A stretch of DNA of 64,000 nucleotides from Streptomyces abyssalis (GTDB taxonomy: Bacteria; Actinomycetota; Actinomycetes; Streptomycetales; Streptomycetaceae), in NCBI RefSeq assembly GCF_001751365.1, contig NZ_LJGT01000041.1, forward strand, positions 1,685,426 through 1,749,425. The letters are read 5' to 3'. This document shows positions 8,943-17,779 of the stretch, in pieces. A program made the translations under genes and the position numbers. A model generated the notes under the pieces. The model was not told the DNA's origin and did no database searches. It worked only from the letters and a program-made list of their open reading frames with translations. Position 1 is the stretch's first letter, and each line of letters begins with the position of its first letter.

Positions 8943-10034
8943 ATGAACGCAAAGGTGCGTCGCGTCGTCATCGGTACGGCTGCCATATCGATGGCCGTTT
9001 CGCTCGCAGCCTGCGGCAAGGCAGGCGGCGGCGACGGCGGCAGCGGTGGCGACAACAAGACCATCGGCCTGCTGCTTCCGGAGAACAAGACCACTCGTTA
9101 CGAGACGTTCGACCGGCCGTACATGACCGACAAGATCAAGTCCCTCTGCAAGGACTGCAAGGTCAAGTACAACAACGCCAACCAGGACTCCGAGCTGCAG
9201 AAGAAGCAGTTCGACGCGCTCATCGCGCAGGGCGTCAAGACGATCATCCTGGACGCCGTCGACGCACAGGCCACCAAGTCCTGGGTGGACCGCGCCGCGA
9301 AGAAGGACGTCAAGGTCGTCGCGTACGACCGCCTCGCCGAGGGCGACATCTCCGCCTACATCTCGTACGACAACTACCGCATCGGCGAGCTGCAGGGTCA
9401 GGGCCTCGTCGAGGCGCTGGGCGACAAGGCCAAGGACAGCAACGTCGTCATGATCAACGGTTCGCCCACCGACCCGAACGCGCCGCTGTTCAAGAAGGGC
9501 GCGCACAGCGTGCTCGACAAGAAGGTCAAGAAGGTCGTCTACGAGCAGGACATCCCGGACTGGTCGCCGGACGAGGCCAACAAGAAGATGGGCGCCGCGA
9601 TCACCAAGCTCGGCAAGGACGGCTTCGAAGGCGTCTACGCGGCCAACGACGGCATGGCCGGCGGCGTCTCCACCGCCATGAAGAAGGCCGGCGTCAAGGA
9701 CGTCCCGCTGGGCGGCCAGGACGCCGAACTCGCCGGTCTGCAGCGGATCATCAAGGGTGACCAGACGCTGACCATCTACAAGGCGATCAAGCCGCAGGCC
9801 GAGACCACCGCCGAGATCGCCGTGGCCCTGCTCCAGGGCAAGAAGATCGACGAGTTCACTCCGAAGAAGGTCGACAGCAAGAGCAAGAAGGGCGTTCCCG
9901 CCCAGCTCTACGACGCCAAGATCGTGACCAAGGACAACATCAAGGACACGATCATCAAGGACAAGGTCTACAAGGTCGACCAGATCTGCACGCCTCAGTT
10001 CGAGAAGGCCTGCGAGGCGGCCGGTCTGAAGTGA
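8943..10034 (+). CDS. xylF: Xylose-type ABC transporter, substrate-binding lipoprotein XylF
   Basis: This is a periplasmic-binding-protein-like lipoprotein of the ribose/xylose class, 363 aa. The signal peptide ends in LAAC with lipidated Cys24, followed by a Gly-rich tether. The two-lobe fold shows TIGLLLPENKTTRYETFDRPYM at the start, LIAQGVKTIILDAVDAQA, a DRLAEG segment and a C-terminal VDQICTPQFEKACEAAGLK. GGGAGG precedes the ATG. It is followed 108 bp later by xylG and xylH. The xylose substrate is inferred from the rok7B7-xylFGH arrangement known in S. coelicolor; ribose or another pentose cannot be excluded. Confidence 0.9.
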   Translation: MNAKVRRVVIGTAAISMAVSLAACGKAGGGDGGSGGDNKTIGLLLPENKTTRYETFDRPYMTDKIKSLCKDCKVKYNNANQDSELQKKQFDALIAQGVKTIILDAVDAQATKSWVDRAAKKDVKVVAYDRLAEGDISAYISYDNYRIGELQGQGLVEALGDKAKDSNVVMINGSPTDPNAPLFKKGAHSVLDKKVKKVVYEQDIPDWSPDEANKKMGAAITKLGKDGFEGVYAANDGMAGGVSTAMKKAGVKDVPLGGQDAELAGLQRIIKGDQTLTIYKAIKPQAETTAEIAVALLQGKKIDEFTPKKVDSKSKKGVPAQLYDAKIVTKDNIKDTIIKDKVYKVDQICTPQFEKACEAAGLK

Positions 10035-10142
10035 CCACCGGGGGCCGCGGCTTCCCCGCGGCCCCTCCCCTTGTACGAATCGCAGGCCGCCGCCCCCGCC
10101 ACGAGCGGGGGCGGCTCCTGACAGAAGATCGGAGTTGGCCCA

Positions 10143-10925
10143 GTGGCGAAGGAAACCGTGCTGGCGCTGCGCGGGATCTCCAAGCGGTTCGGTGCCGTCC
10201 AGGCACTCACCGACGTTGATCTGGAAGTACTGTCCGGCGAGGTGATCGCCCTCGTCGGCGACAACGGCGCCGGCAAATCGACCCTCGTCAAGACCATCGC
10301 GGGCGTGCACCCCATCGACGAGGGCGGCATCGAGTGGGAGGGCCGGCCGGTCACCATCAACCGGCCCCACGACGCCCAGGACCTCGGCATCGCCACCGTC
10401 TACCAGGACCTGGCGCTCTGCGACAACCTGGACGTCGTCGCCAACCTCTTCCTCGGGAACGAGGCGCGCCACGCCTCGATCCTCGACGAGATCACCATGG
10501 AGAAGCGCGCGATGGAGCTGCTGGAGACGCTCTCCATCCGCATCCCCAGCGTCCGCATACCGGTCGCGTCGCTCTCCGGCGGCCAGCGGCAGGTCGTCGC
10601 GATCGCCCGCGCGCTCATCGGCGACCCGAAGGTCGTCATCCTCGACGAACCGACAGCCGCACTCGGCGTCGAACAGACGGCACAGGTCCTCGACCTGGTC
10701 GAGCGGCTGCGGGAACGCGGCCTCGCCGTCATCCTCATCAGCCACAACATGGCGGACGTGCAGGCCGTGGCCGACCGTGTCGCGGTGCTGCGCCTCGGCC
10801 GCAACAACGGCGTCTTCGACGTGGCGACCACCTCCCACGAGGAGGTCATCGCGGCTATCACCGGCGCCTCCGACAACGCGGTCACCCGCCGCCAGGCCCG
10901 TACGGACAAGGAGGCGGCGCTGTGA
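10143..10925 (+). CDS. xylG: Xylose-type ABC transporter, ATP-binding protein XylG
   Basis: This ATPase energises pentose import, 260 aa. Walker A is GDNGAGKST at about residues 39-47. The signature is LSGGQRQVVAIARAL, with Walker B VVILDEPTAAL and a switch histidine in LISHN. It carries only one ATPase domain, unlike E. coli XylG/RbsA, which have two fused copies, so it should work as a homodimer. The GTG start lies 108 bp after xylF. Its stop overlaps the xylH start by 4 bp, implying coupled translation. Confidence 0.92.
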   Translation: MAKETVLALRGISKRFGAVQALTDVDLEVLSGEVIALVGDNGAGKSTLVKTIAGVHPIDEGGIEWEGRPVTINRPHDAQDLGIATVYQDLALCDNLDVVANLFLGNEARHASILDEITMEKRAMELLETLSIRIPSVRIPVASLSGGQRQVVAIARALIGDPKVVILDEPTAALGVEQTAQVLDLVERLRERGLAVILISHNMADVQAVADRVAVLRLGRNNGVFDVATTSHEEVIAAITGASDNAVTRRQARTDKEAAL

Positions 10926-12229
10926 GCGACACCGTCGACAAGGAACGCGGCTCCGAGGCCGCGAACCCGAAGGACGCGGCGCCCGCAGACGGCTCGGCCG
11001 GCGGTGGTGACCGCGCGGTCGACCCGCGGCTGCTCGTGCGTGAACAGGGCTTCGCCGGCTATCTGACGGAGTTCAAGCGCAAGGTGCGCGGCGGCGAACT
11101 CGGTTCGCTGCCCGTCGTCCTCGGCCTGATCATCATCGCCGTGATCTTCCAGTCGCTGAACGACAGCTTCCTCTCCGCGGGCAGCGTCAGCGACATCGGC
11201 GTCTACATCGCCGGTACGGGCATCATGGCCACCGGCATCGTCTTCGTGCTGCTGCTCGGCGAGATCGACCTTTCGGTCGGCTCCGTCGCCGGCGTCGGTG
11301 CCGCCGTGTGGGCGGTGCTCAGCGTCACCCACAACGTCAACGACTGGCTGGCGGTCGTCATCGCCATCGTCGCCGGCCTGTGCATCGGCGGACTGCACGG
11401 CTTCTTCTTCGCCAGGGTCGGCGTCCCCGCCTTCGTGGTCACGCTGGCCGGATTCCTCGGCTGGAGCGGTCTGCAGATCTGGCTGATGGGCACCGAGGGC
11501 AGCATCAACACGCCCGACAGCAGCGTCGTCGAGGACCTGACCGGTTACTACTTCGAGGACATCGCCGCCGCCTACGGCCTGGCTCTCGTCGCCGTGCTCG
11601 CCTACGCGGCCGCCCTGCTCGTGGACGCCAAGCGCCGCCGCGGCGCGCGCCTTCCCTCGCGTCCGATGAGCGAGATCCTGGTGCGCACCGTGGTGATGGC
11701 GGTGGTCGCCTTCGCCGGCGCGTACGTGCTCAACCAGTCGCGCGGGCTGCCCCTGGCGCTGGTGCTGTTCCTGGCGGTGCTCGTCATCGCCGACTTCGCG
11801 GTGCGCCGTACGACGTACGGGCGGCAGATCTTCGCGGTCGGCGGCAACGCCGAGGCGGCACGCCGGGCCGGCATCAACGTGGAGTGGGTGCGCATCAGCG
11901 TCTTCGGTATCGCGGGCATGCTCGCGGCGTTCGGAGGCCTCTTCATCGCGAGCCTCTCCGGCGGCGCCACCAAGAGCCTCGGCGCCGGCAACACGCTGAT
12001 GAACGTCATCGCCGCGGCCGTCATCGGCGGCACCAGCCTCTTCGGCGGACGCGGCAAGATCTGGTCGGCGCTGCTGGGAATCCTCGTCATCCAGTCCATC
12101 CAGCAGGGGCTGAACCTGCTCGGCATGGCGAGCGAGATCCAGTACATGATCACGGGCGCGGTTCTGCTGGCCGCGGTCGTCATCGACTCCGTCTCCAGGC
12201 GTACGCAGAAAACCGCCGGCCGGACTTAG
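10922..12229 (+). CDS. xylH: Xylose-type ABC transporter permease XylH
   Basis: This is a RbsC/XylH-type permease of about 435 aa with roughly ten hydrophobic segments, among them GIMATGIVFVLLLGEIDLSVG, the typical LLGEIDLSVG motif of the family. A charged 55-residue N-terminal extension precedes the membrane region. Near the C-terminus, NVIAAAVIGGTSLFGGRGKIW is the conserved loop of this permease class. The GTG start overlaps the xylG stop by 4 bp. It completes xylFGH; a palindrome-rich gene-free region follows. Confidence 0.92.
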   Translation: MSDTVDKERGSEAANPKDAAPADGSAGGGDRAVDPRLLVREQGFAGYLTEFKRKVRGGELGSLPVVLGLIIIAVIFQSLNDSFLSAGSVSDIGVYIAGTGIMATGIVFVLLLGEIDLSVGSVAGVGAAVWAVLSVTHNVNDWLAVVIAIVAGLCIGGLHGFFFARVGVPAFVVTLAGFLGWSGLQIWLMGTEGSINTPDSSVVEDLTGYYFEDIAAAYGLALVAVLAYAAALLVDAKRRRGARLPSRPMSEILVRTVVMAVVAFAGAYVLNQSRGLPLALVLFLAVLVIADFAVRRTTYGRQIFAVGGNAEAARRAGINVEWVRISVFGIAGMLAAFGGLFIASLSGGATKSLGAGNTLMNVIAAAVIGGTSLFGGRGKIWSALLGILVIQSIQQGLNLLGMASEIQYMITGAVLLAAVVIDSVSRRTQKTAGRT

Positions 12230-13131
12230 CGCCGACGGAGCGGCGCGTGCGAGCGCCGCACATGGCGTGGCGGGACGCGGGACGCAGCCCTGGTCGCAGG
12301 ACCGGCCGGGCCCGGGCCAGGACCAGGACCCGGGCCCGGACTCCGGCTCGGGAAGAGCGGGCACCGGCGTCACACCGCCGCCGCCGATCAGGGCTCCGGC
12401 CCTGAACCGCCCCTCATGGGCCCGGGGCGGTGGGCCCCCATCGGGACTCCTCCCGCTGGGGGCCCGCGGCATGCGGTGGCGCGTTCGCACCCCGGCGGGA
12501 TGTGCGGGCGAGGGCGGGCGGGCGCGGGTGGGCCTCAGGCTGCCCGGCCTCTTCCCCCGTGGCGGCGTTCCCTTCCGCCGTAGTCGCCGCCGCGGGCAGG
12601 AACCTGCCGGGCCCGCGGGCACGTCCCTGGAGGCGCCTCCAGGGGGAGGACGAGCGGAGCGAGACCGCCGGGGACGGCGGACCGGCGGCAAGACCGGCCG
12701 GCCACGGGGCCCACGTCGGCCGCCCGGCACGGACCCTTCCGCCCTGCCGACGCCAGGGGGAGGAACTCGGTCTGCCGCGATGGCGCGTGACCGACGCACA
12801 CGAGGGGCGACGGGGCGCCCGTGAACGGCCCCGGCACCGCCATGCGGGGCACGGGGGGCGCCCCGCTGGATGCCCGCCCGCGGTGTGGGCGGCGCGCGCG
12901 TGGCCACGCGCGCGGCTGCCGCGCCCGACAGGGCGTCCCCGTCCCCGGAACGGGGGCGTCCCGCGCGGTGTGCCGGACTTGCTTCCCGCCCCGCAAGTGA
13001 GCCTGGCCGCGCCCCACGCCACCGCCAGACGGGTGATCGATCTCGCACGGCCAGGAGTTCCCCGCTGCGGTAGGAACATTAGACTCGACGGATCGACACG
13101 GTTCGATCACGCTCGAAAGCAAGGAGGCACC
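12230..13131. other. Gene-free, palindrome-rich 0.9-kb region between xylH and dxs
   Basis: I see no supportable gene here. Open frames on both strands encode Arg/Gly/Pro-rich low-complexity sequence with no motif and no ribosome-binding site. The region holds perfect palindromes at 12625-12644 (CCCTGGAGGC plus its complement) and 12893-12914 (CGCGCGCGTGG plus its complement). It also holds several CCAGGGGGAGG-type segments resembling the dispersed repeats at 15858 and 21416. The last 60 bp presumably carry the dxs promoter. Confidence 0.6.
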
Positions 13132-15138
13132 GTGGATAAGGGGCCGCGCTCAGCGCGTCATCCCGGGTCGGGGGCGGTGGAGTTCCCCAAGGCGCAGCGC
13201 CGGGGAAGGTGGGAACTGCTGACCCGCATCGAGGAACCGCGCGACCTCGACCAGCTTTCACCGGAGCAGTTGGAGCAGCTGGCCGGAGAGGTGCGGTCGT
13301 TCCTCGTCGACTCGGTGTCCAAGACCGGGGGACACCTCGGCCCGAACCTGGGCGTGGTTGAGCTGACCATCGCCCTGCACCGGGTGTTCGACTCCCCGAA
13401 GGACAAGATCCTCTTCGACACCGGGCACCAGTCCTACGTCCACAAGCTGCTGACCGGACGTCAGGACTTCACCCGGCTCAAGAGCAAGGGCGGCCTGTCC
13501 GGCTACCCGGCGCGTGCCGAGTCCGAGCACGATGTCATCGAGAACAGCCACGCCTCCACCGTCCTCGGCTGGGCCGACGGCCTCGCGAAGGCCAACGAGC
13601 TGCGCGGCAAGGACGACCACGTGGTGGCCGTCATCGGCGACGGCGCACTGACCGGCGGCATGGCCTGGGAGGCCCTGAACAACATCGCCGCGGCCAAGGA
13701 CCGTCCGCTCGTCATCGTCGTCAACGACAACGAGCGCAGCTACGCGCCGACGATCGGCGGCCTCGCCAACCACCTCGCCACACTCCGCACCACCGACGGC
13801 TACGAGCGCTTCCTGGCCCGCGGCAAGGAGGTCCTCAACCGCACACCCGTCGTGGGCAAACCCCTGTACGAAACGCTGCACGGCGCCAAGAAGGGCCTGA
13901 AGGACTTCATCGCCCCGCAGGGCATGTTCGAGGACCTCGGCCTGAAATACGTCGGCCCCATCGACGGCCACGACCTCGCCGCCGTCGAGTCCGCCCTGCA
14001 GCGCGCCAAGCGTTTCGGCGGCCCCGTGCTCGTCCACTGCCTGACGGAGAAGGGCCGCGGCTACCAGCCCGCCCTGGAGGACGAGGCGGACCAGTTCCAC
14101 CAGGTCGGCATCATCCACCCCGACACGGGCCTGCCGGTGAAGTCCTCCGGCGCCGACTGGACTTCGGTCTTCGGCGAGGAGATGGTCAAGCTCGGCCGTG
14201 AGCGCGAGGACATCGTCGCCATCACCGCTGCGATGATGCGCCCGGTCGGACTGCAGCGCTTCGCCGAGGAGTTCCCGGACCGCGTCTACGACGTCGGGAT
14301 CGCCGAGCAGCACGCCGCCGTCTCCGCGGCGGGCCTGGCCACCGGCGGTCTGCACCCGGTCTTCGCCGTCTATGCCACCTTCCTCAACCGGGCCTTCGAC
14401 CAGCTCCTGATGGACGTGGCGCTGCACAAGTGCGGCGTGACCTTCGTCCTGGACCGTGCGGGCGTCACCGGCTCCGACGGCGCCTCGCACAACGGCATGT
14501 GGGACATGTCCGTCCTGCAGTGCGTGCCCGGGCTGCGGCTGGCCGCGCCCCGCGACGCCGAACAGGTGCGCAAGCAGCTCCGCGAAGCCGTGGAGGTGGA
14601 CGACGCCCCGACGGTGGTGCGCTACTCCAAGGGCAAGGTCGGGCCCGCCGTTCCGGCGGTCGGCCGCGTCGGCAGGATGGACGTGCTGCACAAGCCCGCC
14701 GATGTCCAGCGGCCCGATGTGCTGCTGGTGTCCGTGGGCGCGCTCGCTCCGATGTGCCTGGAGATCGCCGGGCTCCTCGACAAGCAGGGCATCTCCACGA
14801 CGGTGGTCGACCCGCGCTGGGTCAAGCCCGTGGACGAGGAGCTGGCGCCGCTCGCCGAGCAGCACCGCGTCGTCGTCACCGTCGAGGACAACGGCCGCAG
14901 CGGCGGCGTCGGTTCGGCGGTCGCGCAGTCCCTGCGGGACGCGAACGTCGACGTGCCGCTGCGTGACTTCGGCATCCCCGAGCGCTTCCTCGACCACGGC
15001 TCACGCGCCGATGTGATGGCCGAGATCGGGCTCACCGCGCCGGACATCGCCCGTCAGGTGACGGGGCTCGTCGCGAAGCTGGACGGACGGTACGGGACCG
15101 AGGCCGCCGAAGCCGAGGCCGAAGCGGCACGCGACTGA
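13132..15138 (+). CDS. dxs: 1-deoxy-D-xylulose-5-phosphate synthase
   Basis: This TPP enzyme catalyses the first step of the MEP isoprenoid pathway, condensing pyruvate and glyceraldehyde-3-phosphate; about 668 aa. The TPP/Mg motif is GDGALTGGMAWEALNN. The transketolase pyrimidine domain has VGIAEQHAAVSAAGLA with the catalytic Glu, and LDRAGVTGSDGASHNGMWDMS. The GTG start has AAGGAGG 5 nt upstream. This gives about 28 residues before the usual LLTRI start, a modest extension over typical Dxs. The GTG at 13177 is an in-frame alternative. A strong terminator follows. The position after xylFGH matches the S. coelicolor order as I recall it. Confidence 0.96.
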   Translation: MDKGPRSARHPGSGAVEFPKAQRRGRWELLTRIEEPRDLDQLSPEQLEQLAGEVRSFLVDSVSKTGGHLGPNLGVVELTIALHRVFDSPKDKILFDTGHQSYVHKLLTGRQDFTRLKSKGGLSGYPARAESEHDVIENSHASTVLGWADGLAKANELRGKDDHVVAVIGDGALTGGMAWEALNNIAAAKDRPLVIVVNDNERSYAPTIGGLANHLATLRTTDGYERFLARGKEVLNRTPVVGKPLYETLHGAKKGLKDFIAPQGMFEDLGLKYVGPIDGHDLAAVESALQRAKRFGGPVLVHCLTEKGRGYQPALEDEADQFHQVGIIHPDTGLPVKSSGADWTSVFGEEMVKLGREREDIVAITAAMMRPVGLQRFAEEFPDRVYDVGIAEQHAAVSAAGLATGGLHPVFAVYATFLNRAFDQLLMDVALHKCGVTFVLDRAGVTGSDGASHNGMWDMSVLQCVPGLRLAAPRDAEQVRKQLREAVEVDDAPTVVRYSKGKVGPAVPAVGRVGRMDVLHKPADVQRPDVLLVSVGALAPMCLEIAGLLDKQGISTTVVDPRWVKPVDEELAPLAEQHRVVVTVEDNGRSGGVGSAVAQSLRDANVDVPLRDFGIPERFLDHGSRADVMAEIGLTAPDIARQVTGLVAKLDGRYGTEAAEAEAEAARD

Positions 15139-15217
15139 CACGCGGTGCAGCGCCCGGCATCCCCGGCCTGAGCGCCCCCGGCCGGGGGTGCCCGCGCGGT
15201 GGTGGATCACGAGCAGA

Positions 15218-15261
15218 CAGGGCCGGGGCCGGGACCTCTGAGGGTCCCGGCCCCGGCCCTG
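15218..15261 (+). terminator. Intrinsic terminator after dxs
   Basis: A perfect 19-bp GC-rich stem (15218-15236 with 15243-15261) and a 6-nt loop lie 80 bp after the dxs stop. It may also serve the convergent VOC gene. Confidence 0.85.
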
Positions 15262-15356
15262 TGCGTGCGAGTCCGACAGCGTTGGACCAGTCGGCGGCGC
15301 CCACGACCGGAGCGGTGCGCTGCGATGGGTCGTGAATGAGTCATCGCAGCCTGTCG

Positions 15357-15722
15357 TCAGTCGACGGGGGCGACTCGGATCAGGTTGCCGTCAGGGTCCG
15401 CGACGACGAACGTCCGGCCGAACACCTCGTCGTGCGGCTCACTGACCACTCGAGCTCCTTTCGTCACCCACTGCTCGAACCGGCGGTCGATTTCGTCGGG
15501 TCCGCCAGGCAGTGCGAGACAGACCTCGCTGGTGCGTGGCACCGTCGGAGTCAGGCCGTCGGTATGCCCGCTCCAGAGCGCGAGGTCCGCGCCGTCGCCG
15601 AGGCCGAAGGCGATGTATCCAGGGGTCTCGAAGCTGGGCTTGATCGAGAGCAGGTCCGCGTAGAAGCGGGCAGCTTCGGGCGCGTCGTTGACGTAGACGA
15701 TGAACACGATCGAGGGTGGCAT
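15357..15722 (-). CDS. VOC-superfamily (glyoxalase/bleomycin-resistance fold) protein
   Basis: This is a small cytosolic protein of 121 aa with the paired beta-alpha-beta-beta-beta modules of the vicinal-oxygen-chelate fold. Its N-terminus, SIVFIVYVNDAPEAARFYADLL, is typical, as is the C-terminal DPDGNLIRVAPVD. AAGGAGC lies 8 nt before the ATG. A member of this fold could be a glyoxalase, a drug-binding resistance protein or a dioxygenase; nothing local decides which. It is transcribed alone and converges on dxs. A palindrome at 15774-15794 sits upstream and may be its operator. Confidence 0.8.
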   Translation of the reverse strand: MPPSIVFIVYVNDAPEAARFYADLLSIKPSFETPGYIAFGLGDGADLALWSGHTDGLTPTVPRTSEVCLALPGGPDEIDRRFEQWVTKGARVVSEPHDEVFGRTFVVADPDGNLIRVAPVD

Positions 15723-15773
15723 TGCTCGCTCCTTGGGTCGGTCTCACTGAACGACTGGGAGCGTGCACGTCAT

Positions 15774-15794
15774 TCATGACAGATTCCGTCATGA
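15774..15794. promoter_or_regulatory. Inverted repeat upstream of the VOC gene
   Basis: The arms TCATGAC and GTCATGA are perfect and lie 7 nt apart, 52 bp upstream of the VOC start and inside an AT-richer segment. The size suits a dimeric repressor. No regulator gene is adjacent. Confidence 0.45.
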
Positions 15795-15857
15795 TTTCTG
15801 CGATTCTCTGTCCCGTGACTCCGGATCGCTTCTCTCGCTGTAGCTGACGGGTGGGAG

Positions 15858-15883
15858 CCGGCTTCGCCGGGGGAGTGCCCCCA
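15858..15883. repeat. Dispersed hairpin repeat (GGGGGAGTGCCCCCA type)
   Basis: GCCGGCTTCGCCGG forms a hairpin, followed by GGGAGTGCCCCCA. The same module occurs twice inside the insertion at 21397-21654. It is a common class of Streptomyces intergenic repeat. Confidence 0.6.
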
Positions 15884-15947
15884 GCGAGCACGGCAGACGC
15901 CGCGACTCCCCGACAGGACTTACGCGGCGAAGCACTAGCTTGGTGCC

Positions 15948-17459
15948 ATGCCGCCCTCCCGTACGACCGCGCTCCCCGCCCGCGACGCCGGTGACATCGT
16001 GTCCGTCGCCGGGGACGCGGGCGAGGCAGGACGTCGCTACTGGCTGCGGCTGCTGCCCGTACTGGCTCTGCTCGCGGCGGTGACCAGGCTGCCGTCCTTC
16101 ACGCGGCCCCTGTGGAACCCGGACGAGGGCTACCTCGCCACGCAGGCAAGGCAGCTGGCGGCCGGGGGGACGCTCTACGAGACGGTCGTGGACCGCAAGC
16201 CGCCGCTGCTGCCCTGGCTCTACCGGGGCGCGTTCGAGCTCTTCGGCGACCGTCCGCCGTGGTCCCTGTGGCCGCTGAAGGCGCTCGCCGTACTGGCTGT
16301 GCTGGCCGGTGCCGTGCTGCTCGCGTCGCTCGCGCGCCGCCGCTGGGGCGACAGAGCGGGGCTGCTGGCCGGCGTCTGCTACGTCCTCGCGTCCGTCGCC
16401 TTGGTGCCCGAGGACACGCAGGCGGCGACGTTCGAGGTCTTCATGCTGCCGTGGACGGTGCTCGCCATGTGGTGCGCGGACCGCGGCCGTTGGGCGGGCG
16501 CGGGCCTGGCGGTCGCGGGTGCGGTGCTCACCAAGCAGACGGGCGGCGCCGTCCTCCTGCCGGTGCTGTGGCTGCTGTGGACGTCGCGGGCCGGATGGTG
16601 GCCGCTGGCGAGGCTGTCGGCCGCCACGGCGCTGCCCGTGCTGGCGGCCGCGCTCCTCCACGGGCCCGCCCGCTTCGTCTTCTGGATGGTCACCGGCTCC
16701 GGCAGCTACGTGTCGGCGGACGGCGCGGTGGGCCACGCGCTCATACGTGGCCTCGCCAACTGCGGTCTGTTCGCGGCGGGTTGCCTCCCCATGCTGCTGG
16801 CGCTGCTGTACGTCGCACGCACCGGCCGCCCCATGACGCGGACCGGGGACGTGTGGGTGTGGCTGGCGGCCTCGGGTGCGGCCGTCACCGTGGGTCTCCA
16901 GTTCTTCGGCCACTACTTCCTGCAACTCACCCCCGCCGTCGCCCTGCTGGCCGCGGCCGCCCTGCGGCACCTCACCGCGCGGGGCGCGGTGGCGGTGATC
17001 GCCGCCAACTCCCTGATCGCGGCGGGCTTCCTCACCTGGGCGCTGCTGCTCTTCCCGCGCACCGAACCCGTCCACCAGCAGCGGCTCGCCGCCGAGGTCC
17101 GCGCCCGCACCGCGCCCACGGACCGTGTGCTGCTGTGGGGCATGCACCCCGAGGGCTACTGGCTGTCCGGGCGGGCCCCCGCCTCCCGCTATCTCACCGC
17201 GGGCTTCCTCACCAACTTCAGCGGCGGACGGGGCGGCGCACGCGTCGGCGAGCAGCACGCCATGGACGGCGCGTGGCCGTACTTCCGCCGCGAACTGCGG
17301 CTGCGGCCGCCCGCGTTGATCGTCGACGACTCCCGCGGCAAGCCGTACGCGCTGCCGCGCACGCCGACGCTGCGGTCGTATGTGGCCCGCCACTATGAGC
17401 TCGTCGCCACGTTCGACGGCGCGGACCTGTACGCCCGTTCGCCGGCGCCGGGCCGCTGA
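15948..17459 (+). CDS. GT39-type membrane glycosyltransferase
   Basis: This is a polytopic membrane protein of about 503 aa, related to dolichol-phosphate-mannose:protein mannosyltransferases and ArnT. The first luminal loop carries NPDEGYLATQARQLA, with the Asp-Glu pair that is catalytic in this family, followed by YETVVDRKPPLLPWLYR. Eight to ten further hydrophobic segments follow, then a soluble C-terminal tail (LLWGMHPEGYWLSGR...). It probably transfers a sugar from a polyprenyl-phosphate donor to an envelope acceptor. There is no Shine-Dalgarno before the ATG; TAGCTT ends 6 nt upstream, suggesting leaderless transcription. It is flanked by convergent genes and appears monocistronic. Confidence 0.82.
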   Translation: MPPSRTTALPARDAGDIVSVAGDAGEAGRRYWLRLLPVLALLAAVTRLPSFTRPLWNPDEGYLATQARQLAAGGTLYETVVDRKPPLLPWLYRGAFELFGDRPPWSLWPLKALAVLAVLAGAVLLASLARRRWGDRAGLLAGVCYVLASVALVPEDTQAATFEVFMLPWTVLAMWCADRGRWAGAGLAVAGAVLTKQTGGAVLLPVLWLLWTSRAGWWPLARLSAATALPVLAAALLHGPARFVFWMVTGSGSYVSADGAVGHALIRGLANCGLFAAGCLPMLLALLYVARTGRPMTRTGDVWVWLAASGAAVTVGLQFFGHYFLQLTPAVALLAAAALRHLTARGAVAVIAANSLIAAGFLTWALLLFPRTEPVHQQRLAAEVRARTAPTDRVLLWGMHPEGYWLSGRAPASRYLTAGFLTNFSGGRGGARVGEQHAMDGAWPYFRRELRLRPPALIVDDSRGKPYALPRTPTLRSYVARHYELVATFDGADLYARSPAPGR

Positions 17460-17721
17460 CCGGCGACCGGCGGGCCGGGCGAGCGCGGCTTCGCCGCTGG
17501 AAGCGCGATCCGGTCGCGGGAGCCTGTACCGGGGACGCCCGGCGCGGCCGGGGAGGGCCGGACGCGGTCGCCGCGGTGGCCCTTCGCCGCCGGACCGTGC
17601 GTTGAGTACTGCGCACCGTGGCGGCGGTCTTGTCGCCCGGCGACGGCGGCCGGCCACGACGGCAGGGCCGTCCGGCGACGGCTGGGCATCAACGGCCTGT
17701 TCCGTGGCCGGGGAAAGCGAC

Positions 17722-17747
17722 GGGTCCCCCGCCATGGCGGGGGACCC
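17722..17747. terminator. Bidirectional terminator-like 26-bp palindrome
   Basis: A perfect palindrome (GGGTCCCCCGCCA and its complement) lies between the convergent GT39 gene and fadB. Nothing else is recognisable in the 320-bp gap 17460-17779. Confidence 0.6.
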
Positions 17748-17779
17748 TCACGTTCGGAGAACGGGCCGACCGACCGCCG

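Noticed and set aside
12430..13131. In-frame extension of dxs by 234 codons upstream of GTG 13132
   Set aside because: The sequence is Arg/Gly/Pro-rich with no family motif, and a perfect AAGGAGG site lies directly before GTG 13132.
15439..15891. Minus-strand frame with an N-terminal stretch upstream of the VOC gene
   Set aside because: It overlaps the VOC gene in another frame and lacks a ribosome-binding site. Only its first 40 residues looked protein-like.
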